The translations under genes were made by a program, and so were the position numbers. DNA of 37,688 bases from Cryomorphaceae bacterium (lineage in GTDB: Bacteria > Bacteroidota > Bacteroidia > Flavobacteriales > Crocinitomicaceae), in the NCBI GenBank assembly GCA_021298235.1, contig JAJTDX010000005.1, positions 1 to 37,688 of the forward strand, given 5' to 3'. The notes below the pieces were generated by a model that did not search any database, was not told the origin of the DNA, and worked only from the letters and a program-made list of their open reading frames with translations. Shown one piece after another: positions 23,467-33,235 of this stretch (position 1 is its first letter; each line of letters starts with the position of its first letter).

Positions 23467-24306
23467 ATGCGCAATCTCATTGCCTTTTTTAGGCGGTTCA
23501 GAGTTTTCTTGGTTTTCATCGTTTTGCAGATCTTTGCGTTGTCTGTTTATTTTTCTTTTTTGCAGTTCCCAAGGTCCCAATATCTGACAAGCGCTTCGTA
23601 TGTCTCTGGAAATATTATGGAGGTTCGAAATGATATTACCAAGCATTTTAACCTTAGCTTAAACAATGATAAGCTCCAAAAAGAAAACATTTGGCTTCGG
23701 CAACATCAACCATCCAATTTTCTGCGATTGGAAAGCAAAAAAGTCAGGATCGATGATACGCTATATGACCAGCAATACCTTTTCATACCGGCCACAGTAA
23801 TCAACTCAACAGTTACGCGACGCAATAATTATTTCACGTTGAATGTCGGTCGTGCGCAAGGAGTGGTGAGAGGGATGGGTGTCTTTTCTGATAAAGGTGT
23901 TGTGGGGATTATACATAATTCGAGCGACCATTTCTCCGTCGTTAAATCAGTCCTTACAGAAAACATTAACATCGATGTACTGATCGAACCCATTGGTTTA
24001 TTCGGCCTTCTAAAGTGGGATGGACGTGATTCCCGACGGGGCACCATTACCGGAATTTCAAATGACCTCAAAATAAAGAAATGGTCGCGCGTTGTTACCA
24101 GAGGCGGTTCGGGTATTTTTCCACGTGGTTTGAACGTAGGAAAGATTGAGGAACTAAAACCAATTGAAGGAAAACCTCTTTGGGATGTAGTGGTGAGGTA
24201 CTCTGAGGATTACCGCACACTGCAAAGGGTATACGTGATTAAGAACCTCATGCAAAAAGAACAAACTGAACTCGAGTCCAATATCCCACCGGATAAAGAA
24301 GAATGA
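23467..24306 (+). CDS. mreC: Rod-shape-determining protein MreC
   Basis: A 279-residue protein with one N-terminal transmembrane helix (FRVFLVFIVLQIFALSVYFSF) and a periplasmic part: a short coiled coil (~55-80, LSLNNDKLQKENIWLRQ) and a two-barrel beta domain (~100-260) with PATVINSTVTRRNNYFTLNV, GRAQGVVRGMGVFSDKGVVG and VTRGGSGIFPRGLNVGKIEE. MreC bridges MreB/MreD to PBP2 and switches the elongasome on. The ATG at 23467 was chosen because MRNLIAFFRRF is the usual start. It overlaps mreD by 4 bp. Confidence 0.95.
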   Translation: MRNLIAFFRRFRVFLVFIVLQIFALSVYFSFLQFPRSQYLTSASYVSGNIMEVRNDITKHFNLSLNNDKLQKENIWLRQHQPSNFLRLESKKVRIDDTLYDQQYLFIPATVINSTVTRRNNYFTLNVGRAQGVVRGMGVFSDKGVVGIIHNSSDHFSVVKSVLTENINIDVLIEPIGLFGLLKWDGRDSRRGTITGISNDLKIKKWSRVVTRGGSGIFPRGLNVGKIEELKPIEGKPLWDVVVRYSEDYRTLQRVYVIKNLMQKEQTELESNIPPDKEE

Positions 24307-24818
24307 ACGATCTGTTAAAACATAGTATACGATTCTTTGCCCTGTTTATCATTCAGGCATACATACTTAACCAGCTGGAGATTGGCTTTGGAATCCAATT
24401 GATGGTGTATCCTTTGTTCATTATGCTTTTGCCATTTGATCTCGGATTGATCTACCTCATGCTTCTTGCGTTTGGCATGGGAATATTGATAGATGCTGTT
24501 TCGAACACGTATGGCCTCCACACCTCTTCCCTTGTGTTTTTTGCTTATCTCAGGCCTTTTATTATGAAACTATTCTCTCCCCGAGATGGTTACGAGAAGG
24601 TAAGGGAAGGCAATATTTTTGAAATGGGTTCCAGATGGTTTATATACGTTTTTGGCGGACTTCTCGCCATTCACCATTTTTGGTTTTTTCTTCTTGAGGT
24701 TTTCAGATTGGATGAGGTGTTATTTATTCTTCGTAAAACAATCTTGAGCGTTCCACTCTCTTATCTGCTGTGTTATCTATTGCAGGCCCTGTTTATTTCT
24801 AAGCCGAAAGAGAGATGA
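24303..24818 (+). CDS. mreD: Rod-shape-determining protein MreD
   Basis: A small integral membrane protein (171 residues) with about five hydrophobic helices (IRFFALFIIQAYILNQL, MVYPLFIMLLPFDLGLIYLM, FGMGILIDAVSNTYGLH, FIYVFGGLLAIHHFWFFLL, TILSVPLSYLLCYLLQALF). The segment GILIDAVSNTYGLHTSS is the typical D-x-x-x-x-x-x-G-x-x-x family feature. Identification rests on topology and position between mreC and mrdA, with 4-bp overlaps on both sides. It is part of the elongasome and works with MreC. Confidence 0.93.
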   Translation: MNDLLKHSIRFFALFIIQAYILNQLEIGFGIQLMVYPLFIMLLPFDLGLIYLMLLAFGMGILIDAVSNTYGLHTSSLVFFAYLRPFIMKLFSPRDGYEKVREGNIFEMGSRWFIYVFGGLLAIHHFWFFLLEVFRLDEVLFILRKTILSVPLSYLLCYLLQALFISKPKER

Positions 24819-26677
24819 ATTTTGACAGCCGAAAATACGTACTCATCACCTTCATTATCCTGGTGGGGATTATTTATACGCTGCGCCTGTTCTACATGCA
24901 AGTAATCGATGACAGCTGGCATCTACGCGCTCAGGAAATTGCTGAAAAAAGAAAAGAGATAACGCCGCCTCGTGGAATTCTATTCGACAGACACGGAATA
25001 AAAATAGTTGCAAACCGAACGTATTATAACCTGATGATGGTCGAGGCCAACATCACTAAGCTCGATACGGTGGCATTTGCCAAGCTCCTCGGCTGGACAA
25101 CTGAAGAAGTAAGACAGCGCTTTGATGCCATCCGAGAGGGAGAAGGCTCTTATTTTAACAAGAGCACCGGAAAACGCACATCCAATTACCAAAAAATAAG
25201 GGCATATCCATTTATCAAAGAGATGACGCTGGAGGAAATCGCCCGTATTGCCCCACATCTTGAAAATTTTCCCGGCTTTTATGAAGAAGTCACCAGTATG
25301 CGGAGTTACCCATACGCAAATGGAGCAAACATTGTCGGTTACCTTTCGGAGGTGTACCGGGAAGAAATTGAAGAAGATCGTTTCTATAAACCGGGTAATA
25401 ATATCGGCCGTGCCGGACTGGAGCGGTATTACGAAAACGAATTGCGCGGACGAAAGGGAATAAAATATATTGTGACGAGCGCCTTAAACAATGACATCGA
25501 GTCCTATGCCGGAGGAAAGTACGACACCACTGCAAAACAGGGTCCGCCGTTGAAATTAGGGGTCGATATTCTTTTACAAGCCTACGGAGAAAAATTACTG
25601 GAGGGCAAACGAGGATGTATTGTTGCCATCGAACCTTCCACAGGCGAAATCCTAACCTTGGTATCCGCACCTTCTTACGACCCGAATCTGTTGATAGGAA
25701 AAAGGAACATCTCTTCCAATTACCCCAAATTGGCTAAAGACCCCAGCAAACCATTGTATCCACGTCCACTTGCTGCTGAGTACCCTCCGGGCTCCACATT
25801 TAAGTTGCTGAATTCCCTTATTGGATTGCAGGAAGGAGTAATTACGCCAGAATCCGGATTTCCATGTAATAAATCAATGGTTGGCTGCCATGATCACCCA
25901 AGTGCAGGCAACCTTGCAGACGCCATAAAGCATTCTTGTAATCCCTATTACTATGCTGTTACCAGACGCATTATTCAACAAGGAAAGAAAAAAAACAATT
26001 TTGCGGATGCTGAAATTGGACTGGCGTTGTGGGCAAAATATATGCACAGCTTTGGACTCGGAAAGAAACTTGAAACAGACATCACCGGTTTGCGCTCCGG
26101 TTTAATCCCTAATCCAGCTTATTATGACAAATGGTACGGCCACCATCGTTGGGCGTTTTCTACAATTCGTTCGATTTCCATTGGACAGGGAGAGGTAATG
26201 CTCACTCCCTTACATCTTGCCAATATTGCAGCATTGATCGCAAATAGAGGTTGGTACGTAACACCACATTTCGTGCGCTCGATTGGCAATGCCGGACCTT
26301 CTCCGGAATATAAAAAACGGCATTATACCATGGTAGATAAAAAACACTACGATGTGATTGTAGAAGGCATGCGACGGGTAGTATATGAGGCAGGTGGAAC
26401 AGGAAAAAGAGCGCAGCTTAAAGATATTGTTGTTTGCGGTAAAACAGGAACAGTTCAGAATCCACACGGAGACGACCACTCTGTTTTTATTGCGTTTGCT
26501 CCAATGGACAAACCGAAAATAGCGATTGCAGTATTTATCGAAAATGCCAAGGGGGGTGGAGGACTTTGGGCTGCACCCACTGCAGGATTGATGATAGAAA
26601 AATATCTTACTAGAAAGGTGACGGAGAAGGACCGTGAACAAACAATACTTCAGGCTAAATTTGCTTACAGGGAATGA
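24815..26677 (+). CDS. mrdA: Penicillin-binding protein 2 (elongation transpeptidase)
   Basis: A class B PBP of 620 residues that cross-links new lateral peptidoglycan, paired with RodA. One N-terminal membrane helix (~8-28) is followed by the pedestal/dimerisation domain (PPRGILFDRHG 51-61; NIVGYLSEV 172-180; GRAGLERYYENELRG 198-212). The transpeptidase domain has all three motifs: STFK at 327-330 with Ser 327 as nucleophile, SCN at 374-376, and KTGT at 543-546. It overlaps mreD and rodA by 4 bp on each side. Beta-lactams of the mecillinam type target this protein in other bacteria. Confidence 0.97.
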   Translation: MNFDSRKYVLITFIILVGIIYTLRLFYMQVIDDSWHLRAQEIAEKRKEITPPRGILFDRHGIKIVANRTYYNLMMVEANITKLDTVAFAKLLGWTTEEVRQRFDAIREGEGSYFNKSTGKRTSNYQKIRAYPFIKEMTLEEIARIAPHLENFPGFYEEVTSMRSYPYANGANIVGYLSEVYREEIEEDRFYKPGNNIGRAGLERYYENELRGRKGIKYIVTSALNNDIESYAGGKYDTTAKQGPPLKLGVDILLQAYGEKLLEGKRGCIVAIEPSTGEILTLVSAPSYDPNLLIGKRNISSNYPKLAKDPSKPLYPRPLAAEYPPGSTFKLLNSLIGLQEGVITPESGFPCNKSMVGCHDHPSAGNLADAIKHSCNPYYYAVTRRIIQQGKKKNNFADAEIGLALWAKYMHSFGLGKKLETDITGLRSGLIPNPAYYDKWYGHHRWAFSTIRSISIGQGEVMLTPLHLANIAALIANRGWYVTPHFVRSIGNAGPSPEYKKRHYTMVDKKHYDVIVEGMRRVVYEAGGTGKRAQLKDIVVCGKTGTVQNPHGDDHSVFIAFAPMDKPKIAIAVFIENAKGGGGLWAAPTAGLMIEKYLTRKVTEKDREQTILQAKFAYRE

Positions 26678-28071
26678 GACAGAATGAATCACTTGTAGCA
26701 AATGTTGATTGGCCGCTTTTTGCGGTTTATATGGTCATGCTTATTCTGGGGATTGCTACGGTATATTCCACAGCATACAACCATGAGCACCCGTTCCTGT
26801 TCGATTTTTCACAGAAATATGGCAAACAGGTTATTTGGTTGCTTGTATCGCTCTTTCTCGGTTTAATGGTTTTCCTTATTGACTCCGATATCTACAGGAA
26901 ATTCTGTGTGCCGATCTACATGTTCACACTCGCGCTGCTGGTGGTGGTTCTGTTCATGCCTCCGGTTCATGGGGCACGCGCCTGGCTTGGTATTGGTACT
27001 CTGGGAATCCAGCCGGCGGAATTTGCAAAAATAGGCACTGGTTTGATTCTGGCACGATACATCAGCAATGTGAATGTAAAGCAGCAAACGATCCAAACGG
27101 TTCTGTATGCGAATGCCATCATTCTTATTCCTATGATTTTGATCTTGTTACAACCTGATGCGGGAACCTTTGTGGTGTTTACCTCTTTTCTGTTTGTAAT
27201 GTACAGAGAGGGTATTACTTATGACCCATTGATATTGAAGATTGTCAACAGTATACCAGGAGTGAGATTCAAGCAGACGTGGGTGGGGAGTCACTTCATT
27301 CCCATCCTGTTTGTGGTAGTCTTTCTCAGTCTGGTGACCTTGCTTATGAGCAATGAACGGATATCCTTTGGATTCCTGCCCGGGGTTATTTTTTCAGGCT
27401 TCTGGAGTGTGATGATCTTTTTAACGGTCTTTGCCATTTTTCTCTCATTTGCATCTAGATTAATTGCTTCTAAAAGAGAACGCAATCGCGCAGGGCTAAT
27501 TATTCTGATCGCATTTGTGCTCGCTACGATTCTGGCTGCTATCGTGAATTATGGTTTTCAGGGGTTGGCTGAACATCAAAAAGACAGAATTGAACTTTTT
27601 CTTGGATTGAAGGAAGATCCTGATGGGGAAGATTACAACCGAAACAGGGCAATGGCAGCGGTCGGTTCGGGCGGTATGCTGGGTAAAGGCTACAACAATG
27701 CCTCCGTATCCAGTGTAGAAAGCAACCATGTGCCGGAGAGCGAGACGGATTTTATCTTTTGTCCCTTTGCTGAAGAATGGGGATTTCTGGGAGTGATCAT
27801 TTTGGTCTCTCTGTATATGTTCATGTTGCTTAGGATTATTGCTATTGCTGAAAGACAGCGCTCTACTTTCAATAGGGTTTATGCCTACGTTGTCGCCATG
27901 ATTCTTTTCTATCACTTTGCCATCAATATTGGAATGAACATCGGGTTTGCCCCGGTCATTGGAATCCCTTTACCGTTCTTCAGCTACGGGGGATCTTCCA
28001 TGATGTCCTTCTCTGTTATGATGTTCATTTTACTCAAACTGGACAGCCAGCGCAGAGACATTCTGAATTAA
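26674..28071 (+). CDS. rodA: RodA, SEDS-family peptidoglycan glycosyltransferase
   Basis: A polytopic membrane enzyme that polymerises lipid II with PBP2 during elongation. The length of 465 residues exceeds E. coli RodA (370); the excess lies around residues 190-300, where there are extra hydrophobic segments (FIPILFVVVFLSLVTLLM, SVMIFLTVFAIFLSFAS, LIILIAFVLATILAAIV). SEDS signatures are present: GARAWLGIGTLGIQPAEFAK near 105-124, and HVPESETDFIFCPFAEEWGF near 350, with the catalytic Asp in the ESETDF segment. The ending IPLPFFSYGGSS-MMSF is also typical. It overlaps mrdA by 4 bp. Confidence 0.97.
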   Translation: MRQNESLVANVDWPLFAVYMVMLILGIATVYSTAYNHEHPFLFDFSQKYGKQVIWLLVSLFLGLMVFLIDSDIYRKFCVPIYMFTLALLVVVLFMPPVHGARAWLGIGTLGIQPAEFAKIGTGLILARYISNVNVKQQTIQTVLYANAIILIPMILILLQPDAGTFVVFTSFLFVMYREGITYDPLILKIVNSIPGVRFKQTWVGSHFIPILFVVVFLSLVTLLMSNERISFGFLPGVIFSGFWSVMIFLTVFAIFLSFASRLIASKRERNRAGLIILIAFVLATILAAIVNYGFQGLAEHQKDRIELFLGLKEDPDGEDYNRNRAMAAVGSGGMLGKGYNNASVSSVESNHVPESETDFIFCPFAEEWGFLGVIILVSLYMFMLLRIIAIAERQRSTFNRVYAYVVAMILFYHFAINIGMNIGFAPVIGIPLPFFSYGGSSMMSFSVMMFILLKLDSQRRDILN

Positions 28072-28078
28072 CAGGCAA

Positions 28079-28107
28079 TTGAGAAAATGAAAGATTTGTT
28101 ACTTTTA
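28079..28107 (+). promoter_or_regulatory. Putative promoter for the class A PBP gene
   Basis: TTG (28079-28081), an 18-bp spacer and TACTTTTA (28100-28107, one mismatch from TAnnTTTG) lie in the 53-bp gap after rodA. They would give a leader of about 10 nt before the ATG at 28125. The PBP and the genes after it may therefore be transcribed separately from the mre cluster. Confidence 0.5.
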
Positions 28108-28124
28108 CCTAAAAGAATACAACC

Positions 28125-30629
28125 ATGAACAGGTTAGCACCTAAAAACACGGGACTTCCGGAAGAGACGGTTAAGAAAATGACGTACATTTTCTGGGGCT
28201 TGGCGATGTTTCCTTTTCTGTTGGTGACATGTCTTATTCTATTCCAATCAGAAGATGATCTTCCTCCTGTTGAAATGTTGGATAATCCTCCCGAGCTTCA
28301 GGCTTCAATTGTGCTCGCATCAGATGGCAAGACTGAACTGGGTCGTTACTGGAAGGTAAATCGCACAAGTGTTTCCTACAAGGAGATCTCTCCATTTGTA
28401 ACGGATGCACTTATTTCAACGGAAGATGAGCGTTTTCTGGAACACTCCGGGGTAGATTTTCGAGCTTTGGGACGTGCCGTGGTGAACCTGGGGGGGGCCG
28501 GTGGTGCATCGCCGATCACTCAGCAGCTTGCGAAGTTATTATTCACCTTACAGCAACGGGAGCGCGAAGAACTAGCCCGTGCAATGGGAGAGTCTATAAG
28601 TAATGGCAGTAGTCGAATTGGCAGACTTTTCAGCAGGGTGGGTGAAAAAGCACGGGAAAACATCATTGCTACGAGGTTGGAACAGAGATTTTCAAAGGAA
28701 GAGATCATCACCATGTATCTCAATCAGTTCGATTTTCTATACAACGCAGTGGGGATTGAAAATGCGGCAAAAGTATATTTTAATAAAAAACCATCTCAGC
28801 TGAGCAAAGATGAGGCTGCCATGCTTGTCGGTATGTGTAAAAACCCGACACTGTATAATCCTTACACGTTTAAAATCCGAAATTACCGCACGAAGATAGC
28901 CAATGAAAAAGGCATCAAACCGGAGGACGTAACTCGTGAGGAAATTCTTGAACGTCGAGCGGCCGACTCGCTCCGAGCTCATGAAAGACGTAATCAGGTA
29001 CTTTTCCAGTGGCTCAAAAACAGTGAGTCAGAAAATGAGGCGCTTCGAAATCCAATTACCCGTGAAGAGTACGATAAATTGAAGGATAAACCATTGGCAG
29101 TCAATTACCAGGAGGTAGATCACAAACAAGGTTCGGCACCCTATTTTCGTGAAGCAGTTCGAAAAGAGCTCACAACGATCTTGATGGAAAAATCAACGGA
29201 TGGTACCTGGAAATATCACCGTCAGGATGGAAGTCCTTATGATATTTATCGCGATGGGCTAAAGATTTATACTACAGTAGATGCCAATTTACAGTCCCAT
29301 GCTGAGGCGGCTGTAGAAAGACACCTGAAAGAAAACCTGCAGTCTGCATTTGATGATAACAACAAACGAGTTCGGAACTTCCCTTTCTCGAACGATCTGT
29401 CAAATGATGAGGCAGAGTCCATCATGCGCACGGCACGTTTAAACTCACCTAGATACGCTGCATTGAGCAGTGCGGGTATGTCAGATGCTGATATTGTTGC
29501 CAATTTCAATACGCCTACACCCATGCGTGTTTTTTCCTGGAAAGGAGACAAAGATACGACCATGACTCCCAATGATTCGATACGGTATTATAAATCCTTC
29601 TTACATGCGGGAATGATTTCCATCGAGCCACAAACAGGGTTTGTAAAAGCTTGGGTGGGAGGAGCAAATTTCCGTCATTTTGCCTTCGATCACGTGCGTC
29701 AGGGGAAACGTCAGGTGGGTTCTACGATCAAACCGTTTGTCTACGCAACCGCCATGGCCATGGGCGTGGTCAAGCCTTGTACCGAATTTGCAAATACCTC
29801 ATATTGTGTCGACCTTCAGGATGCAGACGGAAATATTGATGGCCGTTGGTGTCCTAAAAATGCAGGTGGTTCGGACGCCGGAGTGGTTTCTGCTTCGACA
29901 GGACTTGCACAGTCGATGAACAACATTACGGTAGCCGTTATGGCTCGTATGGGAGGTTACTCGGGACCTAAGACGATTTCAAAGATGCTTGCTGAGATGG
30001 ATATACATCTTACTCCTGAACAAGAGGTGCCCTCCTTGTGCTTAGGGATCATGGATCTCTCCCTGTATGAACTCGTGGGTGCGCAATGTATTTTCGCCAA
30101 TAACGGAATTTACAACCGTCCTACGACCATTCTTCGTGTAGAAGATCGCAACGGAAATGTCATTTATAGTGCTAAATCCTATTCCAAGGAAGTCTTGGAT
30201 GAAAGCGTGGCGTATGAAACCCTTCAGATGATGAAAAAGGTTGTCACACAGGGAACTGCCGGAAGCTTAAGAGGCGGACAGTCCTGGGGGAACGTACTTG
30301 CTCCTACAGCGGGAAAGACCGGAACAACCCAAAGTAATTCTGATGGTTGGTTTGTAGGACTTACCCCTGATCTGGTGACCGGAGTTTGGGTTGGTGCTGA
30401 AGACCGCGGGGTACGTTTCCGTTCTATGAACTGGGGCCAAGGGGCGCGTATGGCTTTACCGATGTATGGATATTATATGCAAAAGGTTTACAAAGATCCT
30501 GTCGTTGCCCTGTCAACATTAGATTTTAGCAGGCCTGAATCGTATGATGCGTCTCAGTTTTCTTGTTCAGGAGGAGATTACATAGCAGTACCGGAAGAAG
30601 AAGAAGAAAATCCATTTGGAATAGAATAA
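28125..30629 (+). CDS. Class A penicillin-binding protein (transglycosylase/transpeptidase)
   Basis: A bifunctional enzyme of 834 residues that polymerises and cross-links peptidoglycan (PBP1a/1b type). A cytoplasmic tail precedes one membrane helix ([20 protein letters not shown], 21-40). The GT51 domain (~75-260) has [14 protein letters not shown] with catalytic Glu 100, [15 protein letters not shown] (126-140) and [22 protein letters not shown] split across 198-219. Between ~141 and 180 it carries a basic insertion longer than usual. The transpeptidase domain has STIK (533-536), SMN (597-599) and KTGT (731-734). A class A PBP directly behind rodA is not the usual E. coli layout. The stop codon shares its last base with the scoA ATG. 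Confidence 0.96.
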   Translation: MNRLAPKNTGLPEETVKKMTYIFWGLAMFPFLLVTCLILFQSEDDLPPVEMLDNPPELQASIVLASDGKTELGRYWKVNRTSVSYKEISPFVTDALISTEDERFLEHSGVDFRALGRAVVNLGGAGGASPITQQLAKLLFTLQQREREELARAMGESISNGSSRIGRLFSRVGEKARENIIATRLEQRFSKEEIITMYLNQFDFLYNAVGIENAAKVYFNKKPSQLSKDEAAMLVGMCKNPTLYNPYTFKIRNYRTKIANEKGIKPEDVTREEILERRAADSLRAHERRNQVLFQWLKNSESENEALRNPITREEYDKLKDKPLAVNYQEVDHKQGSAPYFREAVRKELTTILMEKSTDGTWKYHRQDGSPYDIYRDGLKIYTTVDANLQSHAEAAVERHLKENLQSAFDDNNKRVRNFPFSNDLSNDEAESIMRTARLNSPRYAALSSAGMSDADIVANFNTPTPMRVFSWKGDKDTTMTPNDSIRYYKSFLHAGMISIEPQTGFVKAWVGGANFRHFAFDHVRQGKRQVGSTIKPFVYATAMAMGVVKPCTEFANTSYCVDLQDADGNIDGRWCPKNAGGSDAGVVSASTGLAQSMNNITVAVMARMGGYSGPKTISKMLAEMDIHLTPEQEVPSLCLGIMDLSLYELVGAQCIFANNGIYNRPTTILRVEDRNGNVIYSAKSYSKEVLDESVAYETLQMMKKVVTQGTAGSLRGGQSWGNVLAPTAGKTGTTQSNSDGWFVGLTPDLVTGVWVGAEDRGVRFRSMNWGQGARMALPMYGYYMQKVYKDPVVALSTLDFSRPESYDASQFSCSGGDYIAVPEEEEENPFGIE

Positions 30630-31327
30630 TGAACAAAGTAGTAAAGAACGTTGAAGATGCCCTTCAGGGGATAGAAAGCGGAATGACGCTCATGCTTGGA
30701 GGATTTGGTTTGTGTGGAATTCCGGAGAATTCTATCGCGCAGTTGGTGAAAATGGGAGTGAGAGACCTCACGTGCATATCAAACAATGCCGGCGTGGATG
30801 ATTTCGGACTCGGTCTTCTATTGCAGCAGAGACAGATCAAAAAAATGATCAGCTCTTATGTGGGAGAAAATGCTGAATTTGAACGTCAAATGTTGTCAGG
30901 TGAACTCATTGTAGATCTTATTCCCCAAGGGAGCTTAGCGGAGCGTTGCCGAGCTGGGGGAGCCGGGATTCCTGCCTTCTTTACCCCAGCCGGATTCGGA
31001 ACAGAGATTGCTGAAGGCAAGGAAGTTCGCGAATTCAATGGCAAGCCTCATATCCTTGAGTCCGCACTGACGGCTGATTTTGCAATTGTAAAAGCATGGA
31101 AAGGCGACACGGAAGGAAATCTGGTGTATAAGGCTACTGCGATGAACTTCAACCCTATGATGGCCATGGCCGGAAAGATCACAATTGCTGAAGTTGAGGA
31201 GCTGGTGCCTGCAGGAGAGCTGGACCCCAACCATATTCATACACCCGGAATTTTTGTACAACGGATCTTTAAGGGTGAACGCTTCGAAAAACGCATAGAG
31301 CAACGAACGGTTCGTCCACGAGCTTGA
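30629..31327 (+). CDS. scoA: 3-oxoacid CoA-transferase subunit A
   Basis: The alpha subunit of a family I CoA-transferase that moves CoA between succinyl-CoA (or acetyl-CoA) and acetoacetate, feeding ketone-body or leucine breakdown. The ATG at 30629 gives 232 residues; a longer in-frame start at 30563 lies inside the PBP gene and is unlikely. Signatures are [19 protein letters not shown] (18-36), the GFGLCGIP pocket, [56 protein letters not shown] in two halves, and [13 protein letters not shown]. Its partner subunit is not next to it: an acyltransferase gene (31344-32510) lies between. Confidence 0.95.
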   Translation: MNKVVKNVEDALQGIESGMTLMLGGFGLCGIPENSIAQLVKMGVRDLTCISNNAGVDDFGLGLLLQQRQIKKMISSYVGENAEFERQMLSGELIVDLIPQGSLAERCRAGGAGIPAFFTPAGFGTEIAEGKEVREFNGKPHILESALTADFAIVKAWKGDTEGNLVYKATAMNFNPMMAMAGKITIAEVEELVPAGELDPNHIHTPGIFVQRIFKGERFEKRIEQRTVRPRA

Positions 31328-31343
31328 CGCATTTACACGCTGC

Positions 31344-32510
31344 ATGACGGCAGAAGCTCAACCTAAAAATCACATACATTTTCACAACCTGGATGTGTTG
31401 CGTTTTATAGCCGCCTTTATGGTTGTAATTGTGCATGGGTACTCTGCGATTTTAGGATGGGAAGGACTGCCCGAACCACTCAGGCGAGATCCTTCCAATG
31501 TCTATTACACGGATGATAACCTCAATCAGCTGGGTTTATTTTTGAAAAATCTAATTCAGAATTTTGATCTCGGTGTGGAGTTTTTCTTTTTGATCTCCGG
31601 GTTTTTGATCACCTACCTCATGCTCTCCGAAATACAGCTAGTCGGTAAATTAAACATTCCAAAATTTTACATGAGACGCTTGCTAAGGATTTGGCCACTC
31701 TATTTTTTTATTATCGCCATTACTCCTTTTATAGTTCATTGGACCAATGCACCAGAGCCCCATTACTGGTGGAATGTTTTTTTTGTCAATAATTATATCG
31801 CGATCAAAGAAAATCTCCATGAACCAGGATTAGCACATCTCTGGTCAATTTGTGTGGAGGAACACTTTTATCTAATCTGGCCATTGCTCATTTATGTCAT
31901 TCCGACCAGAAAACTACCGGTTCTTTTTGCGAGTATAATAGTTCTTTCAGTAGCTTCTCGCTGGTATTATTTTTATAACAATCAAGACTGGCTCATTCAT
32001 ACTCAATTGAACACACTCTGCCGCATGGACACCCTGGCTATAGGAAGTTGGATAGCGTGGATAGCGATTTACAAACCCTTTGAAGTTCGCACCTCTGGGT
32101 GGATCCGGGGGATGGTGTATATTGTTCTTCTACTGCTCCTGTGTTTTGATAATTCCCATCAGACGGATAGTTTTTTTCTGGTTGCATTTAAACGTCTGGT
32201 ATATACTGCTTTTTTCAGTTTTCTACTCCTCAATTATTTATTCAATCCGGGAGCTTGGTTTAATTTTAAAAGGAAGAACTTTCTGCATTATTTAGGCAAA
32301 ATATCCTTTGGAATCTACATGTACCATAACATTCTGTTTGGTATTCTATTTCAAAAAATCTTGTTGAATAATCAAATCCTCGGCTTTTGGATCTTTTGGA
32401 TCATTTATATTTCAATAGTCCTAGGATTGTCTATTTTGAGTTATGAACTTTTTGAAAAACACATTTTAAAATTAAAGGACAGATTTGCTGTAGTGAGGAC
32501 AAACCGATAA
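31344..32510 (+). CDS. Acyltransferase-3 family membrane protein (OafA/YrhL-like)
   Basis: A 388-residue polytopic protein that probably transfers an acetyl or other short acyl group onto a surface glycan. Family motifs: LDVLRFIAAFMVVIVHGYS with conserved Arg and His near residues 18-28, GVEFFFLISGFLITYLM (~78-94), FYMRRLLRIWPLYFFI (~109-124) and HLWSICVEEHFYLIWPLLIY (~167-186). About ten membrane helices follow one another to residue ~370. It sits between the two CoA-transferase subunit genes, 16 bp after scoA, and by eye its second half is clearly more AT-rich than either neighbour. That suggests insertion into an ancestral scoAB operon. The acceptor glycan is unknown. Confidence 0.9.
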   Translation: MTAEAQPKNHIHFHNLDVLRFIAAFMVVIVHGYSAILGWEGLPEPLRRDPSNVYYTDDNLNQLGLFLKNLIQNFDLGVEFFFLISGFLITYLMLSEIQLVGKLNIPKFYMRRLLRIWPLYFFIIAITPFIVHWTNAPEPHYWWNVFFVNNYIAIKENLHEPGLAHLWSICVEEHFYLIWPLLIYVIPTRKLPVLFASIIVLSVASRWYYFYNNQDWLIHTQLNTLCRMDTLAIGSWIAWIAIYKPFEVRTSGWIRGMVYIVLLLLLCFDNSHQTDSFFLVAFKRLVYTAFFSFLLLNYLFNPGAWFNFKRKNFLHYLGKISFGIYMYHNILFGILFQKILLNNQILGFWIFWIIYISIVLGLSILSYELFEKHILKLKDRFAVVRTNR

Positions 32511-32578
32511 ACATCACTCGAAAAATATACGTTAAATTTACAAGGGTAATTCTAAAACCATTGCAACATTTTTGAATC

Positions 32579-33235
32579 ATGGCACTTGACAAAAACGGTA
32601 TCGCGAAGCGCATCGCACAGGAACTTAGAGACGGCTGGTATGTGAATCTCGGAATAGGTATTCCGACGTTGGTAGCCAATTATATTCCTGAAGGAATAGA
32701 AGTGGAATTTCAGTCGGAGAATGGTGTATTGGGCATGGGGCCGTTTCCTTTTGAAGGAGAGGAAGATGCAGACCTGATCAATGCCGGAAAGCAAACGATT
32801 ACCGTGCGAAAAGGTGCAGTGTTTTTTGATTCTGCGACTTCTTTTTCCATGATCCGTGGAAAACATGTGCAATTGACAGTGTTGGGAGCGATGGAGGTTT
32901 CCCAGAACGGAGATATTGCCAACTGGAAGATCCCTGGAAAAATGGTCAAGGGTATGGGAGGAGCAATGGACCTGGTGGCCTCGGCGGAGAATATCATCGT
33001 TGCTATGATGCATTCCAACAAGGCCGGAGAATCAAAGATTCTTAAGGAATGTACTTTGCCGTTAACCGGTGTGGGCTGTGTGAAGAAAGTCGTAACAGAA
33101 CTGGCTGTACTTGAAATAAAGGACAATAAATTTCACCTTATCGAAAGGGCCCCAGGAGTGAGCGTTGAGGAGATTGTAGCCAAAACTGAAGGAGACCTTG
33201 TGGTGCCTGAATTTGTGCCGGAGATGAAGATCTGA
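32579..33235 (+). CDS. scoB: 3-oxoacid CoA-transferase subunit B
   Basis: The beta subunit, carrying the catalytic glutamate that forms the CoA thioester. The product has 218 residues, typical length. Signatures are [20 protein letters not shown] (20-39), [12 protein letters not shown] (46-57) with catalytic Glu 47, the segment [22 protein letters not shown] in two parts, [23 protein letters not shown] split at KMV, and [20 protein letters not shown]. It should form the active heteromer with the product of scoA, from which it is separated by 1.25 kb. The TGA shares a base with the next gene's ATG. Confidence 0.95.
   Translation: MALDKNGIAKRIAQELRDGWYVNLGIGIPTLVANYIPEGIEVEFQSENGVLGMGPFPFEGEEDADLINAGKQTITVRKGAVFFDSATSFSMIRGKHVQLTVLGAMEVSQNGDIANWKIPGKMVKGMGGAMDLVASAENIIVAMMHSNKAGESKILKECTLPLTGVGCVKKVVTELAVLEIKDNKFHLIERAPGVSVEEIVAKTEGDLVVPEFVPEMKI

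Noticed and set aside
30563..30628. Longer scoA start inside the PBP gene
   Set aside because: The extra residues (arginine- and serine-rich) are not family-like; the ATG at 30629 touching the PBP stop fits operon coupling.
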